Positions 62,562 to 64,000 of a stretch of 64,000 bases of DNA are shown here, piece by piece. The notes under the pieces were generated by a model. That model had not been told where the DNA came from and searched no databases. It saw nothing but the letters and a program-made list of their open reading frames with translations. This stretch comes from Nitrospira sp. UBA5698 (GTDB lineage: Bacteria > Nitrospirota > Nitrospiria > Nitrospirales > Nitrospiraceae): positions 7,566-71,565 of the forward strand of contig DIHK01000061.1 in assembly GCA_002420115.1 (NCBI GenBank). Direction: 5' to 3'. The position numbers and the translations under genes were made by a program. The first letter of the stretch is position 1; each line of letters begins with the position of its first letter.

Positions 62562-64000
62562 TGAAACGCACCTGCGATATTTGTTTGGCAACTCTTGGAT
62601 TGATCGTCACGTTGCCGCTTCTGGCTATCATTGCCTTGTTGATCAAACTTGACTCGTCCGGGCCTGTGATTTTCCGGCAGATTCGGGTTGGGCAAGGATT
62701 CCGCCCATTCGCGATTCTGAAGTTTCGGACCATGGTCGCGAATGACTCGGTCGGTGGCTCACTTATCACCGTTGGACAAGATTCTCGTATCACCAGAGTC
62801 GGGCATATTTTGAGAGGGCTTAAGCTCGATGAATTGCCGCAGTTATGGAATGTCTTTCTGGGAGATATGAGCCTTGTGGGGCCAAGGCCGGAGGTGCCTC
62901 GTTATGTGGAGCGTGCACGTGAGGAATTTGCCGAGATTCTTACGGTGCGACCAGGGATTACGGACTTGGCTTCATTGAAGTACATTGATGAAGCCGCGAT
63001 TCTCGCCGCTTCAGCGAATCCTGAAGATGCGTATCAAAATACAGTTCTTCCGGAAAAGCTACGGCTGGCGAAGCTCTATGTCCACCATATGTCTTTGCGG
63101 CTTGATTTCGCCATTATCTTACAAACCGTGCTTCGTATTGCTAAATTGCCCTTTGTAGTTCTTACGCTTCCGGAACTCAGGGCTGCAGTTGATCTTTCAG
63201 TAGATTCTCCATGGGCAGGCCTGTCTTCTTTCATTACCAGATGGAGGCGACCCATTATTGTTGTCGTCGACGTGGGGCTTATTGTTCTGGCCAACTACCT
63301 GGCTTTTTTTCTGCGATACGATGGGAATATTCCTCAAGGCGAGCGCTATGTCTTTGAGCAAACAGCACTTGGGTTGGTGGCCGTAAGAGGGGTTGCGTTT
63401 GCTTTGTATGGCCTGAATGAAGGTCTGTGGCGATACACCAGTCTGTGGGATCTTCAGAATATTCTGAAGGGCGTCTTGGTGAGTACAGTTGCGTTCATCG
63501 GCTGGGTATATTGGGTGATGGGGATCGACAGTTATCCTCGTTCCATATTTGTGATCGATGCCATACTCGTTGTGGGGTTTCTTGCCGGTGTGAGATTGTC
63601 GTCAAGAGTTTTACGGGATAAAGTTGTCTTTCAGAAAAGGCGAAGAGTGTTGGTGATTGGTGTTGGAGATTCGGGCGAGCGGGTTGTGCGTGAGATGAAG
63701 ACACGCAGTGTATTTAATTGCCAACCAATTGGGCTTGTTGATGAGAACAGTCTGCTCCTCAATCAGCGCATTCACGGAGTTCGCGTACTGGGGGGGATGC
63801 AGGATATTCCAAAACTGATGGAAGCGCTCAAGCCAGAAGTTGTTGTAGTGGCGGTGCCCAATCCGACACCTGAGTTCCTTCGAGACTTGGTTATTAAGCT
63901 AGAGCCGTATGATGTGTCAATTAAGACGTTGCCTGGCAAAGAGGAGCTGCTTACAGATCAAAGTGCCGTCAGTCAGATCCGTAATGTGTCTATTCCTGAT
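62561..64000 (+). CDS. Phosphoglycosyl transferase fused to CapD/PglF-type dehydratase (3' end outside window)
   Basis: One frame runs from ATG 62561 (GAGGAG upstream) to the window edge, 480 codons without a stop. Residues 1-200 are a monotopic phosphoglycosyl transferase (PglC/WcaJ core). They show the re-entrant N-terminal helix with a Pro, PVIFRQIRVGQG, KFRTM, the catalytic Asp90-Glu91 in LKLDELPQLWN, and GDMSLVGPRPE. Residues 228-350 have about four membrane helices (PIIVVVDVGLIVLANYLAFFLRYDG), and 362-480 is a Rossmann CoA-binding-like domain (VLVIGVGDSGERVV) as in FlaA1/CapD/PglF. The dehydratase core would follow beyond the window. Such a protein could make and transfer the first sugar to undecaprenyl phosphate. 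Confidence 0.88.
   Translation, partial: MKRTCDICLATLGLIVTLPLLAIIALLIKLDSSGPVIFRQIRVGQGFRPFAILKFRTMVANDSVGGSLITVGQDSRITRVGHILRGLKLDELPQLWNVFLGDMSLVGPRPEVPRYVERAREEFAEILTVRPGITDLASLKYIDEAAILAASANPEDAYQNTVLPEKLRLAKLYVHHMSLRLDFAIILQTVLRIAKLPFVVLTLPELRAAVDLSVDSPWAGLSSFITRWRRPIIVVVDVGLIVLANYLAFFLRYDGNIPQGERYVFEQTALGLVAVRGVAFALYGLNEGLWRYTSLWDLQNILKGVLVSTVAFIGWVYWVMGIDSYPRSIFVIDAILVVGFLAGVRLSSRVLRDKVVFQKRRRVLVIGVGDSGERVVREMKTRSVFNCQPIGLVDENSLLLNQRIHGVRVLGGMQDIPKLMEALKPEVVVVAVPNPTPEFLRDLVIKLEPYDVSIKTLPGKEELLTDQSAVSQIRNVSIPD

Overview
The window looks like chromosomal DNA of a Gram-negative bacterium, most likely a Nitrospira-type member of the Nitrospirota. This is inferred from protein character and from the gene order DUF502-glmU-glmS-gatC-panD-gatA-DUF948-YtxH-gatB-eno-ftsB-era-mgtE-recO. 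Outer-membrane parts (Wza-like proteins, lipoproteins, a beta-barrel) fit a two-membrane envelope. No rRNA, tRNA or CRISPR array was seen.

Bases 1-16250 are a dense, plus-strand housekeeping block. It covers amino-sugar precursors (glmU, glmS), the GatCAB amidotransferase with panD and two small envelope-type genes interleaved, enolase, division (FtsB-like), Era, MgtE, RecO, a DUF971 protein, a lipoprotein and glycogen synthase. A small structured repeat sits between glmS and gatC. A minus-strand lipoprotein and a LuxR-type regulator close the block. A gene-free stretch of about 975 bases separates the regulator from a divergent polysaccharide locus.

Bases 18530-54802 form a large exopolysaccharide/O-antigen type locus. 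It opens with a branched or modified CDP-sugar module (rfbF, SDR, C-methyltransferase, RmlC-like epimerase, DUF4910 protein, Fe/2OG oxygenase-like protein). Two Wza-like export proteins, an outer-membrane beta-barrel, an SDR lacking its catalytic lysine, an ABC exporter (Wzm/Wzt), a polysaccharide deacetylase, several glycosyltransferases, two AsnB-type amidotransferases, two ATP-grasp proteins, a methyltransferase and a Wzy/WaaL-like membrane protein follow. One glycosyltransferase is a pseudogene with an intact paralogue nearby. The locus ends with two paralogous secreted beta-helix proteins flanking a degenerate AsnB-like PP-loop protein. Each beta-helix gene has its own good match to a sigma-54 promoter, which makes this triplet the best candidate for an uncharacterised, co-regulated extracellular system.

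Bases 55100-61100 are a graveyard of mobile elements. It holds an IS3-type remnant with its catalytic core deleted, an ISNCY-type transposase remnant interrupted by an apparently complete IS5-group element (1178 bp, 17-bp inverted repeats, CTAG duplication), and a fragment of another transposase. A WbuB-like glycosyltransferase, a broken WbpD-like acetyltransferase and a WbpE-like aminotransferase lie among them. The window ends with a second DegT-family aminotransferase and an open-ended gene that fuses a phosphoglycosyl transferase (initiating enzyme) to the membrane part of a CapD/PglF-type sugar dehydratase. The locus probably builds, decorates and exports a surface polysaccharide whose sugars carry amino, amide and methyl groups.
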